NCBI GenBank assembly: GCA_002480525.1
Contig: DLCH01000039.1
Location: forward strand, 1 to 41,237
From: Gammaproteobacteria bacterium UBA7803
Lineage (GTDB): Bacteria; Pseudomonadota; Gammaproteobacteria; Pseudomonadales; Azotimanducaceae
Direction of reading: 5' to 3'
DNA length: 41,237 nucleotides
Part shown: one piece after another, positions 8,330-15,789 of the stretch
Numbering within the stretch: position 1 is the stretch's first letter
How the letters are laid out: each line of letters starts with the position of its first letter
Notes under the pieces: generated by a model
What the model saw: only the letters and a program-made list of their open reading frames with translations
The model's database searches: none
Told to the model about the DNA's origin: nothing
Made by a program: the position numbers and the translations under genes

Positions 8330-8428
8330 GTAGGGTCCGAAGTAGGCGACCACCTGGGCGGCGGTCTCGTTGGCCGGGCTGCAAACGCCGATCTCTTCGT
8401 CCTGTCCGTTCATGAACGTCTCCCTCAT
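8276..8428 (-). CDS. Small single-span membrane protein (50 aa)
   Basis: This short minus-strand gene encodes 50 residues beginning MRETFMNGQDEEIGVCSPAN, then a hydrophobic C-terminal helix (YFGPYLFWGAVSAIAWGIVV) ending in FA. GAGGAG lies six bases before the ATG at 8428; an internal ATG at 8413 (preceded by GGGAG) would give 45 residues. One transmembrane segment with an acidic, Cys-containing N-terminus is expected. The last 54 bases overlap antiparallel with the 3' end of the gene at 7829-8329. A perfect Crp-type palindrome lies about 86-107 bases upstream. I do not recognise the family. Confidence 0.6.
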   Translation of the reverse strand: MRETFMNGQDEEIGVCSPANETAAQVVAYFGPYLFWGAVSAIAWGIVVFA

Positions 8429-8513
8429 GCAGACTCCTCGTGGCTGATGGCCTTCCGTCCGTGGCCGCGCGGGGCTTGTCTGCCGCCCCGTCGCTGGAAA
8501 CGTCCCTGTCCAG

Positions 8514-8535
8514 AACTGTGACCCCCGTCACAGTT
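8514..8535. promoter_or_regulatory. Crp/Fnr-superfamily binding palindrome
   Basis: AACTGTGAC-CCCC-GTCACAGTT is a perfect 9-4-9 inverted repeat and contains TGTGA-N6-TCACA, the full Crp half-site pair, including the flanking AA/TT. It sits between the lysR 3' end (8624) and the small membrane gene (start 8428). It is the clearest cAMP-receptor-type site in the window. The only downstream start on either side within 150 bases is the small membrane gene, so that gene is the likely target. Confidence 0.7.
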
Positions 8536-8623
8536 TCGTTTTACGCCCAAGCGCCCGCCCAGGCAAATCCCGTTTGGCCCGGACCTGTAAGGAAATTGTC
8601 GGCGGCGCCGGCCCCGCCCGGCG

Positions 8624-9547
8624 TCAGACGCCGGGCGCGGTGCCGGGCGGACGGACGCCGGCACACTCCCGCGCCACCGCGTCACGCAGCAGCCCGGCGA
8701 GCCGCGACACCCCCGGCCCGACGAAGTCGGCGTCCGCCAGCACCAGGTAGAGCTGGAGGTAGCGCTCACCGCCCTCGCGCATCCGCAGCGGCGCCAGGCT
8801 GCCCGCCTCCAGCTCGCCCCGGACGCGCTGTTCCGGCAGCCAGGCGAAGCCGTAGCCCTTGGCCGCGGCCTCCACGGATGTCGCCATGTGGCTGACCGTC
8901 CAGCGCTGATTGACTTCCACGGTGGTGGTGCGGCGATCCCGGGTGGAGGCGCTGTCGCGCACCACCAGATGACGGTGCGCGGCCAGGTCGCGCGCGGTGA
9001 CCGGCCGCCCGAGGTGGTGCAGCGGGTGGGCGGGATGCGCCACCGCGATCAGCCGAACCCACATCAGCGGCTCGCCGAGAAACCCGGCCGGCACGTGGGG
9101 AGTGATCGCCATGTCGGCCTGGCCGGACAGCAGCGCCTCACCGGCGCCGCCGAGCACCGACTCGACCACTTCCACCCGGGTATCCGGGCTGTCCCTGCCG
9201 AAGGCGTCCAGGCAGTCGAGCAGCAGCCAGGTGGGAAACAGCACCTCCACCGCCAGCCACAGCTCCGCCTCCCAGCCCGCCGACAGATTGCGGGCCGACC
9301 GCTCGAGCTCGTCGGCTTCCGCCACCAGGGCGCGGCCCCGCCGGTACAGCAGGCGGCCGGTGTCGGTGAGCACCGCCCGGCGTCCCTCCAGGGCGAACGC
9401 GCGCACGCCGAGCGACGTCTCGATCTTCTGGACGGCGTAGGTCACCGCCGACTGGCTCTTGCCCAGCGCCTCCGCAGCGGGGGCATAGCCGCCGGACTCC
9501 ACCACGGCCACCAGGGCCCGCCACTGGTCCAGGGAGATGCCGCTCAC
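8624..9547 (-). CDS. LysR-family transcriptional regulator
   Basis: A 307-residue LTTR. The N-terminal helix-turn-helix is SLDQWRALVAVVESGGYAPA followed by AEALGKSQSAVTYAVQKIET and LGVRAFALEGRRAVLTDTG, the standard LysR signature. The C-terminal substrate-binding fold follows from about residue 90, with SGQADMAITPHVPAGF and YGFAWLPEQRV as typical segments. The start at 9547 is a GTG that places the HTH at the usual distance from the N-terminus. It is divergent from an azoreductase/pirin operon and is expected to sense a quinone- or electrophile-like compound and to activate azoR, as for related YhcS/YieP-like pairs. That role is inference. Confidence 0.92.
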   Translation of the reverse strand: MSGISLDQWRALVAVVESGGYAPAAEALGKSQSAVTYAVQKIETSLGVRAFALEGRRAVLTDTGRLLYRRGRALVAEADELERSARNLSAGWEAELWLAVEVLFPTWLLLDCLDAFGRDSPDTRVEVVESVLGGAGEALLSGQADMAITPHVPAGFLGEPLMWVRLIAVAHPAHPLHHLGRPVTARDLAAHRHLVVRDSASTRDRRTTTVEVNQRWTVSHMATSVEAAAKGYGFAWLPEQRVRGELEAGSLAPLRMREGGERYLQLYLVLADADFVGPGVSRLAGLLRDAVARECAGVRPPGTAPGV

Positions 9548-9656
9548 GACACCGCCCCGCGGCGAGCTGCGCCGGGCCGTCCGGCGCCTGGACCAGCGCC
9601 TGCAGGCCGCTTTGCGGCGGCCCGGTATCCGACAGACCGTCGACCCATCCTGATAT

Positions 9657-9722
9657 ATCCAATTTTCTGATCTAACAGCGCCGATTTTCGGGGTTTTTCA
9701 TCCGCTCGACAAATCGTCTAAT
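9657..9722. promoter_or_regulatory. LysR box and candidate azoR promoter
   Basis: ATC-N9-GAT (9657-9671) satisfies the T-N11-A core of LysR-type operators and lies between the divergent lysR and azoR genes. Downstream, TTTTCA (9695-9700) and TCTAAT (9717-9722), 16 bases apart, could be the azoR -35/-10. The azoR ATG follows 46 bases after the -10 with a GGAGAGG ribosome site. The motif is short and its assignment is tentative. Confidence 0.4.
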
Positions 9723-9767
9723 CACACCGTTCCAACACCATCCGCCAACCCGAACCGGAGAGGACCC

Positions 9768-10367
9768 ATGACCACCCTGCTGGAAATCAAATCGAGCCTG
9801 TTCACCGACGGCCAGTCGAGCCGCCTGGCCGACCGCTACGTCGAGCGCTGGCGGGAAGCGAACCCGGACGGCACCGTGATCGTCCGGGACTTCGCCCGGG
9901 ACCCGATCCCCCACCTGACCGCCGAAGCGTTCGCCGGCTTCGCCGCCGAGGCCGCCGCCCGCACGCCGGAGCAGGCTGCCGCCGTGGCGTTCTCCGACAC
10001 CCTGGTCGACGAGCTCGCCCGGGCCGACGTGGTGGCTCTCGGCCTGCCGATGTACAACTTCGGCATCCCGTCCAGCCTCAAGGCCTACTTCGACCACGTG
10101 GCCCGCTCCGGCATCACCTTCCGCTACACGGCGGAAGGCCCGGAAGGCCTGCTGACCGGCAAGCAGGTGCGGATCTTCGCCGCCCGCGGCGGCCTGTACA
10201 GCGGCACCCCCCGGGACACCCAGACGGCCTACGTGCGCAACTTCCTCGGCTTCCTCGGCATGCAGGACGTGGCGTTCGTGTACGCGGAAGGGCTGGCCAT
10301 GGGCGACGAGCCCCGCGACCAGGCCCTGACGGCGGCCAACGCGGCCCTCGACGAGCTGGCCGTCTGA
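9768..10367 (+). CDS. azoR: FMN-dependent NADH-azoreductase / quinone reductase
   Basis: A 199-residue flavodoxin-like two-electron reductase of quinones and azo compounds, active as an FMN dimer in the cytoplasm. Family motifs are the N-terminal phosphate loop LLEIKSSLFTDGQSSRLADR, the hallmark MYNFGIPSSLKAYFDHVAR (isoalloxazine-binding PMYNF), and AARGGLYSGTPRD after the GKQVRIF strand. Length and start match AzoR. It is followed after 24 bases by a pirin gene and both follow the divergent LysR, so a LysR-induced electrophile/quinone response is likely. Confidence 0.92.
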   Translation: MTTLLEIKSSLFTDGQSSRLADRYVERWREANPDGTVIVRDFARDPIPHLTAEAFAGFAAEAAARTPEQAAAVAFSDTLVDELARADVVALGLPMYNFGIPSSLKAYFDHVARSGITFRYTAEGPEGLLTGKQVRIFAARGGLYSGTPRDTQTAYVRNFLGFLGMQDVAFVYAEGLAMGDEPRDQALTAANAALDELAV

Positions 10368-10391
10368 CGCCAGCGCAAACGGGAGACCATC

Positions 10392-11252
10392 ATGACCACT
10401 CGCCCCGTCGCCCGCCTGAGCGGCGGGCGTCCCGCCACGGACGGCGCCGGTGTCCGCCTGCGGCGCAGCCTCGGCCAGTCGCCGGACGCGCGGCTGGATC
10501 CGTTCCTGATGCTCGACGAGTTCGCCTCGGACGATCCGGACGACTACATCGCCGGCTTTCCGTCGCACCCTCATCGGGGCTTCGAGACGGTGACCTACAT
10601 GCTCGAAGGCCACATGCTCCACGAGGACCACCTGGGCAACCGCGGGCATCTCACCAGCGGCGGCGCCCAGTGGATGACCGCCGGCCGGGGCATCATCCAC
10701 TCGGAGATGCCCCAGCAGGAAGCCGGGCGCATGCACGGCTTTCAGCTCTGGATCAACCTGCCGGCCCGGGAAAAGATGAAGCCCGGCGCCTACCGGGACG
10801 TCCGCCCCGACGAGATCCCGCAGGCGCCCCTGGACCAGGGCGCCACCGCCCGGGTGCTGGCCGGCAGCCTGGACACCTCCCGGGGCACCGTCGAGGGACC
10901 CATCCGGGGCGTGACCACCGCGCCGCTGTTCGCCGATCTGACCCTGCCGGCGGGCAGCGCAGTGGCGGTGCCGGTGCCGGCCGGCCACCACGCCCTCGTC
11001 TACGTGTTCGAGGGGCGGGCCGCCGTCGGCCCGGCCGACGCCGGCCGCGAGGTGCCGACCCACACCGCGGCCCTGCTCGGCGACGGCGACACGGTCCGGA
11101 TCGCCGCCGGTGACGAACCGGCGCGCCTGCTGCTGCTCGCCGCCCGGCCGATCGGCGAGCCGGTGGTGCAGTACGGCCCCTTCGTCATGACCAGCCGGGA
11201 GGAGATCGAACAGGCCCTCGCCGACTACCGGGACGGCCGCCTGACCGCCTGA
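10392..11252 (+). CDS. Pirin family protein (possible quercetinase)
   Basis: A 286-residue bicupin protein of the pirin family. The N-terminal cupin contains FPSHPHRGFETVTYMLEGHM and HEDHLGNRGHLTSGGAQWMT, then GRGIIHSEMPQ, giving the His/His/His/Glu metal ligands of human pirin and YhhW. The C-terminal cupin is more degenerate and ends EIEQALADYRDGRL. Bacterial members such as YhhW act as quercetin 2,3-dioxygenases in vitro. Pairing with an azoreductase suggests a joint role against aromatic or quinone stress. A GGGAG ribosome site precedes the start. Confidence 0.92.
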   Translation: MTTRPVARLSGGRPATDGAGVRLRRSLGQSPDARLDPFLMLDEFASDDPDDYIAGFPSHPHRGFETVTYMLEGHMLHEDHLGNRGHLTSGGAQWMTAGRGIIHSEMPQQEAGRMHGFQLWINLPAREKMKPGAYRDVRPDEIPQAPLDQGATARVLAGSLDTSRGTVEGPIRGVTTAPLFADLTLPAGSAVAVPVPAGHHALVYVFEGRAAVGPADAGREVPTHTAALLGDGDTVRIAAGDEPARLLLLAARPIGEPVVQYGPFVMTSREEIEQALADYRDGRLTA

Positions 11253-11259
11253 CGCGACC

Positions 11260-11296
11260 CGGCCGGCGGCGGCCCGCGTCCCAGCGCCGCCGGCCG
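11260..11296 (+). terminator. Strong GC hairpin after the azoR-pirin operon
   Basis: CGGCCGGCGGCG (11260-11271) pairs perfectly over 12 bases with CGCCGCCGGCCG (11285-11296) across a 13-base loop, eight bases after the pirin stop. There is no T-run, so it may work with Rho or as an RNA-stabilising 3' end rather than as a classical terminator. Confidence 0.5.
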
Positions 11297-11331
11297 CTTG
11301 CGCGATCGGGGATGCGGGATAGGCTTACGGA

Positions 11332-11862
11332 ATGATCATGCATCCGTCTGCCCGCACCGCCGGCTTCTCCATCATCGAGTTCGTCGTCGTGATCGTGCTG
11401 ATCGGCGTGCTCGCGGCCGTGGCGCTGCCCCGCTTCATCGACACCGAGGACGACGCCCGTCAGGCGGCGCTTGCCACCATGCGCGGGACCCTGATCGACG
11501 CCGCCGCGCTGATCAACGCCCAGGCCCGCATCGAGGGCCTCGGCGAGGGCAGCGGCTCGATCACCGTCACCGGCGCGACCATCGCCCTGCACAGCGGCTA
11601 CCCGGTATCCCACTGGATGCAGGCGGTGCGGTACATGGTCAACCAGGACACGGTGGTGTGGACGCCGGCTGGCACCGTCTGCGAGGCAACCTGGTGCGCC
11701 CGAGGCAACCAGACCAGCCTGGCGGGCGCGCCGCCGGTGACCGGCCGGGCCGCCAAGATCTGGCCCCGGGGCTACGCCTGGGGCGATCGGTGCGGCGTGT
11801 ACTACATCAACAACGAGAACGGCGAGCCGCCCCTCGTCGGCATCCTGGACGCCGACTGCTGA
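11332..11862 (+). CDS. Type IV pilin-like / MSHA-type pseudopilin
   Basis: A 176-residue prepilin with a class-III signal. After a 10-residue leader (MIMHPSARTAG) comes the prepilin peptidase site and hydrophobic helix G/FSIIEFVVVIVLIGVLA, with the expected Glu at mature position 5. The exposed domain has four cysteines in its C-terminal half (VCEATWCARG, DRCGVYY, and the terminal DADC) that could form two disulphides. The resemblance is to MSHA-type pilins rather than type II pseudopilins. No pilus assembly gene (ATPase, secretin, peptidase) is nearby, so it is an orphan subunit. TAGGCT lies six bases before the ATG with no ribosome site, suggesting a leaderless mRNA. Confidence 0.8.
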   Translation: MIMHPSARTAGFSIIEFVVVIVLIGVLAAVALPRFIDTEDDARQAALATMRGTLIDAAALINAQARIEGLGEGSGSITVTGATIALHSGYPVSHWMQAVRYMVNQDTVVWTPAGTVCEATWCARGNQTSLAGAPPVTGRAAKIWPRGYAWGDRCGVYYINNENGEPPLVGILDADC

Positions 11863-11935
11863 GACGCCGGCGCGGCGGAACCGGCGCCGCCACCCGGGAG
11901 CTGCCAAAGGTCCCGCTCCCCGCTACACTGCCGGC

Positions 11936-12568
11936 ATGCCCGGCCCCGAACTCCTGCTCGCCTTCCTGACCGCCACCGCGGTGTTCGCCTACGTGCCCGG
12001 GCCGGCCATGCTCTACGCCACGGCGCGGACCCTGGCCGGCGGCCGCTGGTCCGGCCTGATGGCCGCGCTGGGCATCCATCTCGGGGGCTACGCCCACGTG
12101 CTGGCCGCCGCCGCGGGGCTCGCCGCCCTGTTCCACGCGGTGCCCACGGCCTACCTGCTGGTCAAGACCGCAGGCGCGGTCTACCTGGTCTGGCTCGGCC
12201 TGCGCATGCTGATGGACCGGTCCGCGGCCACGGCGCCGGCCGACGTCGAGGCGCCGGCCGCCGGCCGGCGGGCGTTCTTCCAGAGCATTACCGTGGAGGT
12301 GCTGAACCCGAAGACAGCGATCTTCTTCGTGGCGTTCCTGCCCCAGTTCACCGATCCGGCCGCCGCCCTGCCGGTGTGGGCTCAGCTACTGGTGCTCGGC
12401 ACGCTGGTGAACGTCATCTTCTCCACCGCCGACCTGGCCTGCGTGGCGCTGGCCGGCGCCGCCGTCCACCGGCTGCAGCGCTCAGCGCGGGCGCAGCGGG
12501 TGGCCCGCAGCGCCGGTGGCACGGTGCTGGTGGGCCTCGGCGCGCACCTGGCGCTCATGCGCGGCTGA
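11936..12568 (+). CDS. LysE/RhtB-family amino-acid exporter
   Basis: A 210-residue inner-membrane protein with about six hydrophobic segments. The family motif region is near the N-terminus: LLLAFLTATAVFAYVPGPAM (the G-P-A-P/M turn of LysE), then SGLMAALGIHLGGYAHVLAA, YLLVKTAGAVYLVWLGLRM, and the conserved FFQSITVEVLNPKTAIFFVA with N-P-K before TM4. Members export Thr, homoserine or Lys; the substrate here cannot be told. TACACT lies six bases before the ATG and no Shine-Dalgarno is present, so leaderless translation is likely. Confidence 0.88.
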   Translation: MPGPELLLAFLTATAVFAYVPGPAMLYATARTLAGGRWSGLMAALGIHLGGYAHVLAAAAGLAALFHAVPTAYLLVKTAGAVYLVWLGLRMLMDRSAATAPADVEAPAAGRRAFFQSITVEVLNPKTAIFFVAFLPQFTDPAAALPVWAQLLVLGTLVNVIFSTADLACVALAGAAVHRLQRSARAQRVARSAGGTVLVGLGAHLALMRG

Positions 12569-12652
12569 TACAACCTGCCCACGTCTTTCCGTGCGATCGG
12601 TCACGGCGCACCCGTGGAAAAGCCGTGCCGCATGGGAGAGTATCGTGCGATC

Positions 12653-13507
12653 GTGAATCACTCCGCCGACCAGAACCTGGAATCGACGCTGCGCCGCGCC
12701 CTGCGCCAGGTGCTGCGGCCGCTCGTGCGCGTGCTGCTGCGCAACGGGGTGGACTGCCACAGCGTCGAGGAGGAACTGCGGCGGGCGTTCGTGCACGTCG
12801 CCATGAACGAGCTGGTCCCGCCGGGCCGGCGGGCCACCATGTCCCGCGCCGCGACCATCACCGGGCTGAGCCGCAAGGAGGTGGCGCGCCTGCTCGGCGA
12901 CGACGCCGACGGCAGCGACGCGCCGTCCCTGGTCGGCCAGAACCGGGCGGCTACGGTGATCGCCGGCTGGGTGCGCGACGTGGACTTTCAGGACGGCAGC
13001 GGCGAGCCGCGACCGCTCAGCCTCGACGATCAGGCCGGCGGCTTTCCGGCCCTGGTCAAACGCTACAGCGGCGACATGCCCTACCGCACCGTGCTGGACG
13101 AGCTGGTGCGGGTCGGCACCGTCGAGATCATGGAGGACGGGCGCGCCCGGCTGCTGGCCCGTTCCTACGTGCCCATGCGGGACGACGTCGCCAAGCTCGA
13201 CATCCTCGGCACCGACGTCGGCCATCTCATCGAGACCATCGCTCACAATCTCGATCACGGCGGGGCCGAAGCGCGCTACCAGCGCAAGGTTCTCTACGAC
13301 GATCTGCCGGAGGAGTACGCCGAGCAGTTCCGCACCATGGCGGCGGCGCGCCTGCAGGCGCTGCTCGAGGAATTCGACCGCTACCTCGCCCGGGGAGATC
13401 GCGGCCTCAATCCTGACGTGAAGGGACCGGGCCGGCGGCTCGCCGGCGTCGGCATGTTCTACTTCGAGCGCGACCTGGAGGACGACCAGGCCGGGGAGAC
13501 GGATTGA
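12653..13507 (+). CDS. DUF6502 family protein
   Basis: A 284-residue soluble protein with a predicted winged-helix segment near residues 50-80 (SRAATITGLSRKEVARLL), preceded by LRRALRQVLRPLVRVLLRNG and VDCHSVEEELRRAFV. These match the DUF6502 family, which I recall as commonly adjacent to DUF5666 lipoproteins in proteobacteria. The start is uncertain: GTG at 12653 has TATCGT six bases before it (leaderless pattern); ATG at 12632 and GTG at 12614 are in frame but lack a ribosome site. Its stop overlaps the next start (TGATG). A DNA-binding regulatory role is inference only. Confidence 0.8.
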   Translation: MNHSADQNLESTLRRALRQVLRPLVRVLLRNGVDCHSVEEELRRAFVHVAMNELVPPGRRATMSRAATITGLSRKEVARLLGDDADGSDAPSLVGQNRAATVIAGWVRDVDFQDGSGEPRPLSLDDQAGGFPALVKRYSGDMPYRTVLDELVRVGTVEIMEDGRARLLARSYVPMRDDVAKLDILGTDVGHLIETIAHNLDHGGAEARYQRKVLYDDLPEEYAEQFRTMAAARLQALLEEFDRYLARGDRGLNPDVKGPGRRLAGVGMFYFERDLEDDQAGETD

Positions 13508-15153
13508 TGCGCCCACGCCGGTACTGCCGCACTCTGGTGCTCGGCGCCCTGCTGGCCCTGGTCAACGGCTGCGGCGGCGGCGGCGCCAGCTTCGACGTCG
13601 CGGTCGGCGGCACGTCCGGCTCCGGCGTGGTCGGCGGCACCTCCGGCTCGGGCGTCACCGGCGGCCCGGTCACCGGCTTCGGCAGCGTGCTGATCGGCGG
13701 CGTCCGCCACCTCACCAGCGCCGACGACCCCGACATCGACACCCGCTTCGAGGGCCCGACTTCCGGCTTCGGCGAAGCCGACCTGGCGCCCGGCATGCTC
13801 GTGCAGGCGGAATGGCGGCAGGACGACGACGAGCCCCGGGCGGCCAGCCGGATCCGCTACCGGCCGGAGGTGTCCGGCCCGGTCACGGCGGCCCTGAGCG
13901 ACACGGCCGGCGGCCCGGCGATCACCGTGGCCGGCGTGACCGTGCGGCTGACGGCCACCACGGTGTTCGACGACGCCTACGGGCGCACCACCGCCGGGGT
14001 GACGCCGCTCGGCGCCGTCGCCGACCTCGATCCCGCCCGGGACCGGGTCGAGATCAGCGGCTACGTGCTGCCGCTGGAGCTGCCGGCGGGCGCAGGCATC
14101 GTCCTGGCGTCGCGGATCGCCCGGGTCGGCATCGCCGGCACCAGCGACCCGCAAGAGACCCTGAGCGGTCTCGTCGACGCCAGCGGGCCCGGCGGGTTCC
14201 GCCTGGTGAACGCCGACCGCGGCGCGGTGACCGTGCGCTTCGATGCCGGCGCCCTGGCCGACGACGCCCCGCTGGACGACCCGGCGGGAACCACCCTGAC
14301 CGAAGGCGCCCAGGTGCGCGTCACCGGCCAGCTCGCCGGCGGCACGCTGGACGCGGTGTCCAGGATCGAATCCACCCTCGGCGCCCTCGCGCCCGCAGAC
14401 GGCGACGAGCCCGTCGCCGCCGACATCGAAGGTCCCGTGGCCGAGCCGCCGGACGGCGGCCGTTTCCGGGTGGCCGCCCAGACGGTTTCCTTCGACGGCG
14501 CCACGACCTTCGTCGGCGGCGACCCCACGGATCTGACCCGCGGCCGCCGCGTGCGGATCGAAGGCGTGCTGGGTGCGGCCGTGGACGGCGTGCGGGTGCT
14601 CTCCGCGGAGACCGTCCGCGTCGACGACGACAGCGAGGTCGGCCTGATCGACACGCTCACCGCCGACGTGTCCCAGCCCGGGGCCGGCGGCAACCGGACC
14701 CTGCAGACCCGCACCGGCCCGACCGTCCTGGTCCGGCCGGGCACGCTGCTCAGCGACCACAGCGGCGACGCCGGCAGCGGCCGGCTGCCCGTGGCCGCCC
14801 TGCGCGACGGCGACACCGTGCGCGTCGACGGGGTGTTCGACGGCGACGGCCGGCTGGTCGCGCTGGCGCTCGCCCGGGTGGACGACCGGAACTGCCAGCT
14901 CGAAGCGCGGGTGCTGCGCTCGGTGGTCAGCGGCAGCGACCGCCACTACACTATCGACGGCCGCCCGGGGCTCGTGGTCGCCCAGACGGGAGACACCTCC
15001 GAGCGGGTCGCGGACGGCGCCGACGGCGAGTTCGAGGCGGCCGATCCCGGCGACTGCAGCATCCGGCCGACCGGCGACGACGCCGACGGCAATCCCGTCG
15101 ACGCCGGATTCCTGGCCGGCGAAGTCGGCCCGCTGGACCCGCTGGACGACTGA
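13507..15153 (+). CDS. DUF5666-repeat lipoprotein
   Basis: A 548-residue predicted outer-surface lipoprotein. The N-terminus has a signal peptide ending in a lipobox-like LVNGC. A Gly-rich linker with the octamer GGTSGSGV twice follows. The rest is a series of about five or six beta-barrel-like units of the form T-G-P-V-T... V-x-G-x-V-x-L-x-A-x-T-x-F-x-x... G-x-x-V-x-V-x-G, typical of DUF5666 repeats (e.g. FGSVLIGGVRHLTS, ARDRVEISGYVLPLELPA, GRRVRIEGVLGAAVDGV). It is very acidic and has only a few cysteines near the C-terminus. It starts one base before the DUF6502 stop ends, so the two are coupled. Function unknown; surface adhesin-like or envelope role is possible. Confidence 0.85.
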   Translation: MRPRRYCRTLVLGALLALVNGCGGGGASFDVAVGGTSGSGVVGGTSGSGVTGGPVTGFGSVLIGGVRHLTSADDPDIDTRFEGPTSGFGEADLAPGMLVQAEWRQDDDEPRAASRIRYRPEVSGPVTAALSDTAGGPAITVAGVTVRLTATTVFDDAYGRTTAGVTPLGAVADLDPARDRVEISGYVLPLELPAGAGIVLASRIARVGIAGTSDPQETLSGLVDASGPGGFRLVNADRGAVTVRFDAGALADDAPLDDPAGTTLTEGAQVRVTGQLAGGTLDAVSRIESTLGALAPADGDEPVAADIEGPVAEPPDGGRFRVAAQTVSFDGATTFVGGDPTDLTRGRRVRIEGVLGAAVDGVRVLSAETVRVDDDSEVGLIDTLTADVSQPGAGGNRTLQTRTGPTVLVRPGTLLSDHSGDAGSGRLPVAALRDGDTVRVDGVFDGDGRLVALALARVDDRNCQLEARVLRSVVSGSDRHYTIDGRPGLVVAQTGDTSERVADGADGEFEAADPGDCSIRPTGDDADGNPVDAGFLAGEVGPLDPLDD

Positions 15154-15179
15154 AACCGCCCCTCCCCGGAGTGTGACGA

Positions 15180-15200
15180 CCGCCACGTCCTGAGTGGCGG
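15180..15200 (+). terminator. Hairpin after the DUF5666 gene
   Basis: CCGCCAC (15180-15186) and GTGGCGG (15194-15200) form a perfect 7-bp stem with a 7-base loop, 26 bases after the DUF5666 stop. No T-run follows, so termination strength is uncertain. Between here and the next gene (15298) nothing else stands out. Confidence 0.35.
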
Positions 15201-15297
15201 CCGCTTGCCGGCCCGACGGCGCCCGGCGACCATGACGCGGAAGTTTCGCCAGGACGGCGCCGATCTGCGGTGGCCGGACCAACCCGGACGTTGAACC

Positions 15298-15741
15298 ATG
15301 CCGGCCCGATCGACACCAGACAGACCCGCTCCAGGGAACGCGTCAGCGGTCGCGCTGGCCATTCTGCTGAGCCTGCTCGCCGGCTGCGACCAGGCGGATT
15401 TCGCCTTCACCACCGGCCGTTCCGGCGAGCGATTCACGCTGCCCGAGGTGCCGCCCGAGACCCGGGCGGCGGCCTGCCTGGAGACCCTGGCGACGGACGA
15501 CGCCGCCGTCGTGCCGGCGACCGCCGCCGCCCGCCAGGTCGCCGACCTCGGACCGCTGTCCGAGCACGCCTTCCGCAAGCGGGAGCGCCAGCGTCAGCGC
15601 GCCTGGGACCAGGCCTACTGCCGGCGCCAGGCGGAATGCCGGTTCCTCGCGTTCCCCGAGGCCTCCGCCGCCGACCTCGACCACAGCGTCGAGCTGTGCC
15701 TGAATCACCGGGCCCAGCGCCGGGTGGCCATGGGGTTGTAG
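15298..15741 (+). CDS. Small cysteine-containing lipoprotein
   Basis: A 147-residue predicted lipoprotein. The signal peptide ends in a clear lipobox, ALAILLSLLAGC. The mature part, about 118 residues, is mostly helical and charged with four cysteines (ACLETL, YCRRQAECRF, LCLNHR), suggesting two disulphides in the periplasm. It follows the DUF6502/DUF5666 pair on the same strand and may be part of the same unit, although 144 bases and a hairpin separate them. I do not recognise the family. Confidence 0.6.
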   Translation: MPARSTPDRPAPGNASAVALAILLSLLAGCDQADFAFTTGRSGERFTLPEVPPETRAAACLETLATDDAAVVPATAAARQVADLGPLSEHAFRKRERQRQRAWDQAYCRRQAECRFLAFPEASAADLDHSVELCLNHRAQRRVAMGL

Positions 15742-15776
15742 GCCATCGGGCCATAGGGTTGGAGGCCCTGGGGCTG
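15731..15776. repeat. Imperfect 23-bp tandem duplication
   Basis: Two adjacent 23-base units (15731-15753 and 15754-15776) share 16 of 23 positions, around the core GGGTTGNAGGCC. The first copy contains the stop codon of the small lipoprotein gene and the second runs up to the -10 region of the thioredoxin-like gene. It looks like a small local duplication. Confidence 0.4.
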
Positions 15777-15789
15777 TAGAATGGCCGGC

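Noticed and set aside
13459..15282. 607-residue minus-strand open frame across DUF5666
   Set aside because: Antisense shadow of the DUF5666 repeat gene; no ribosome site or domain.
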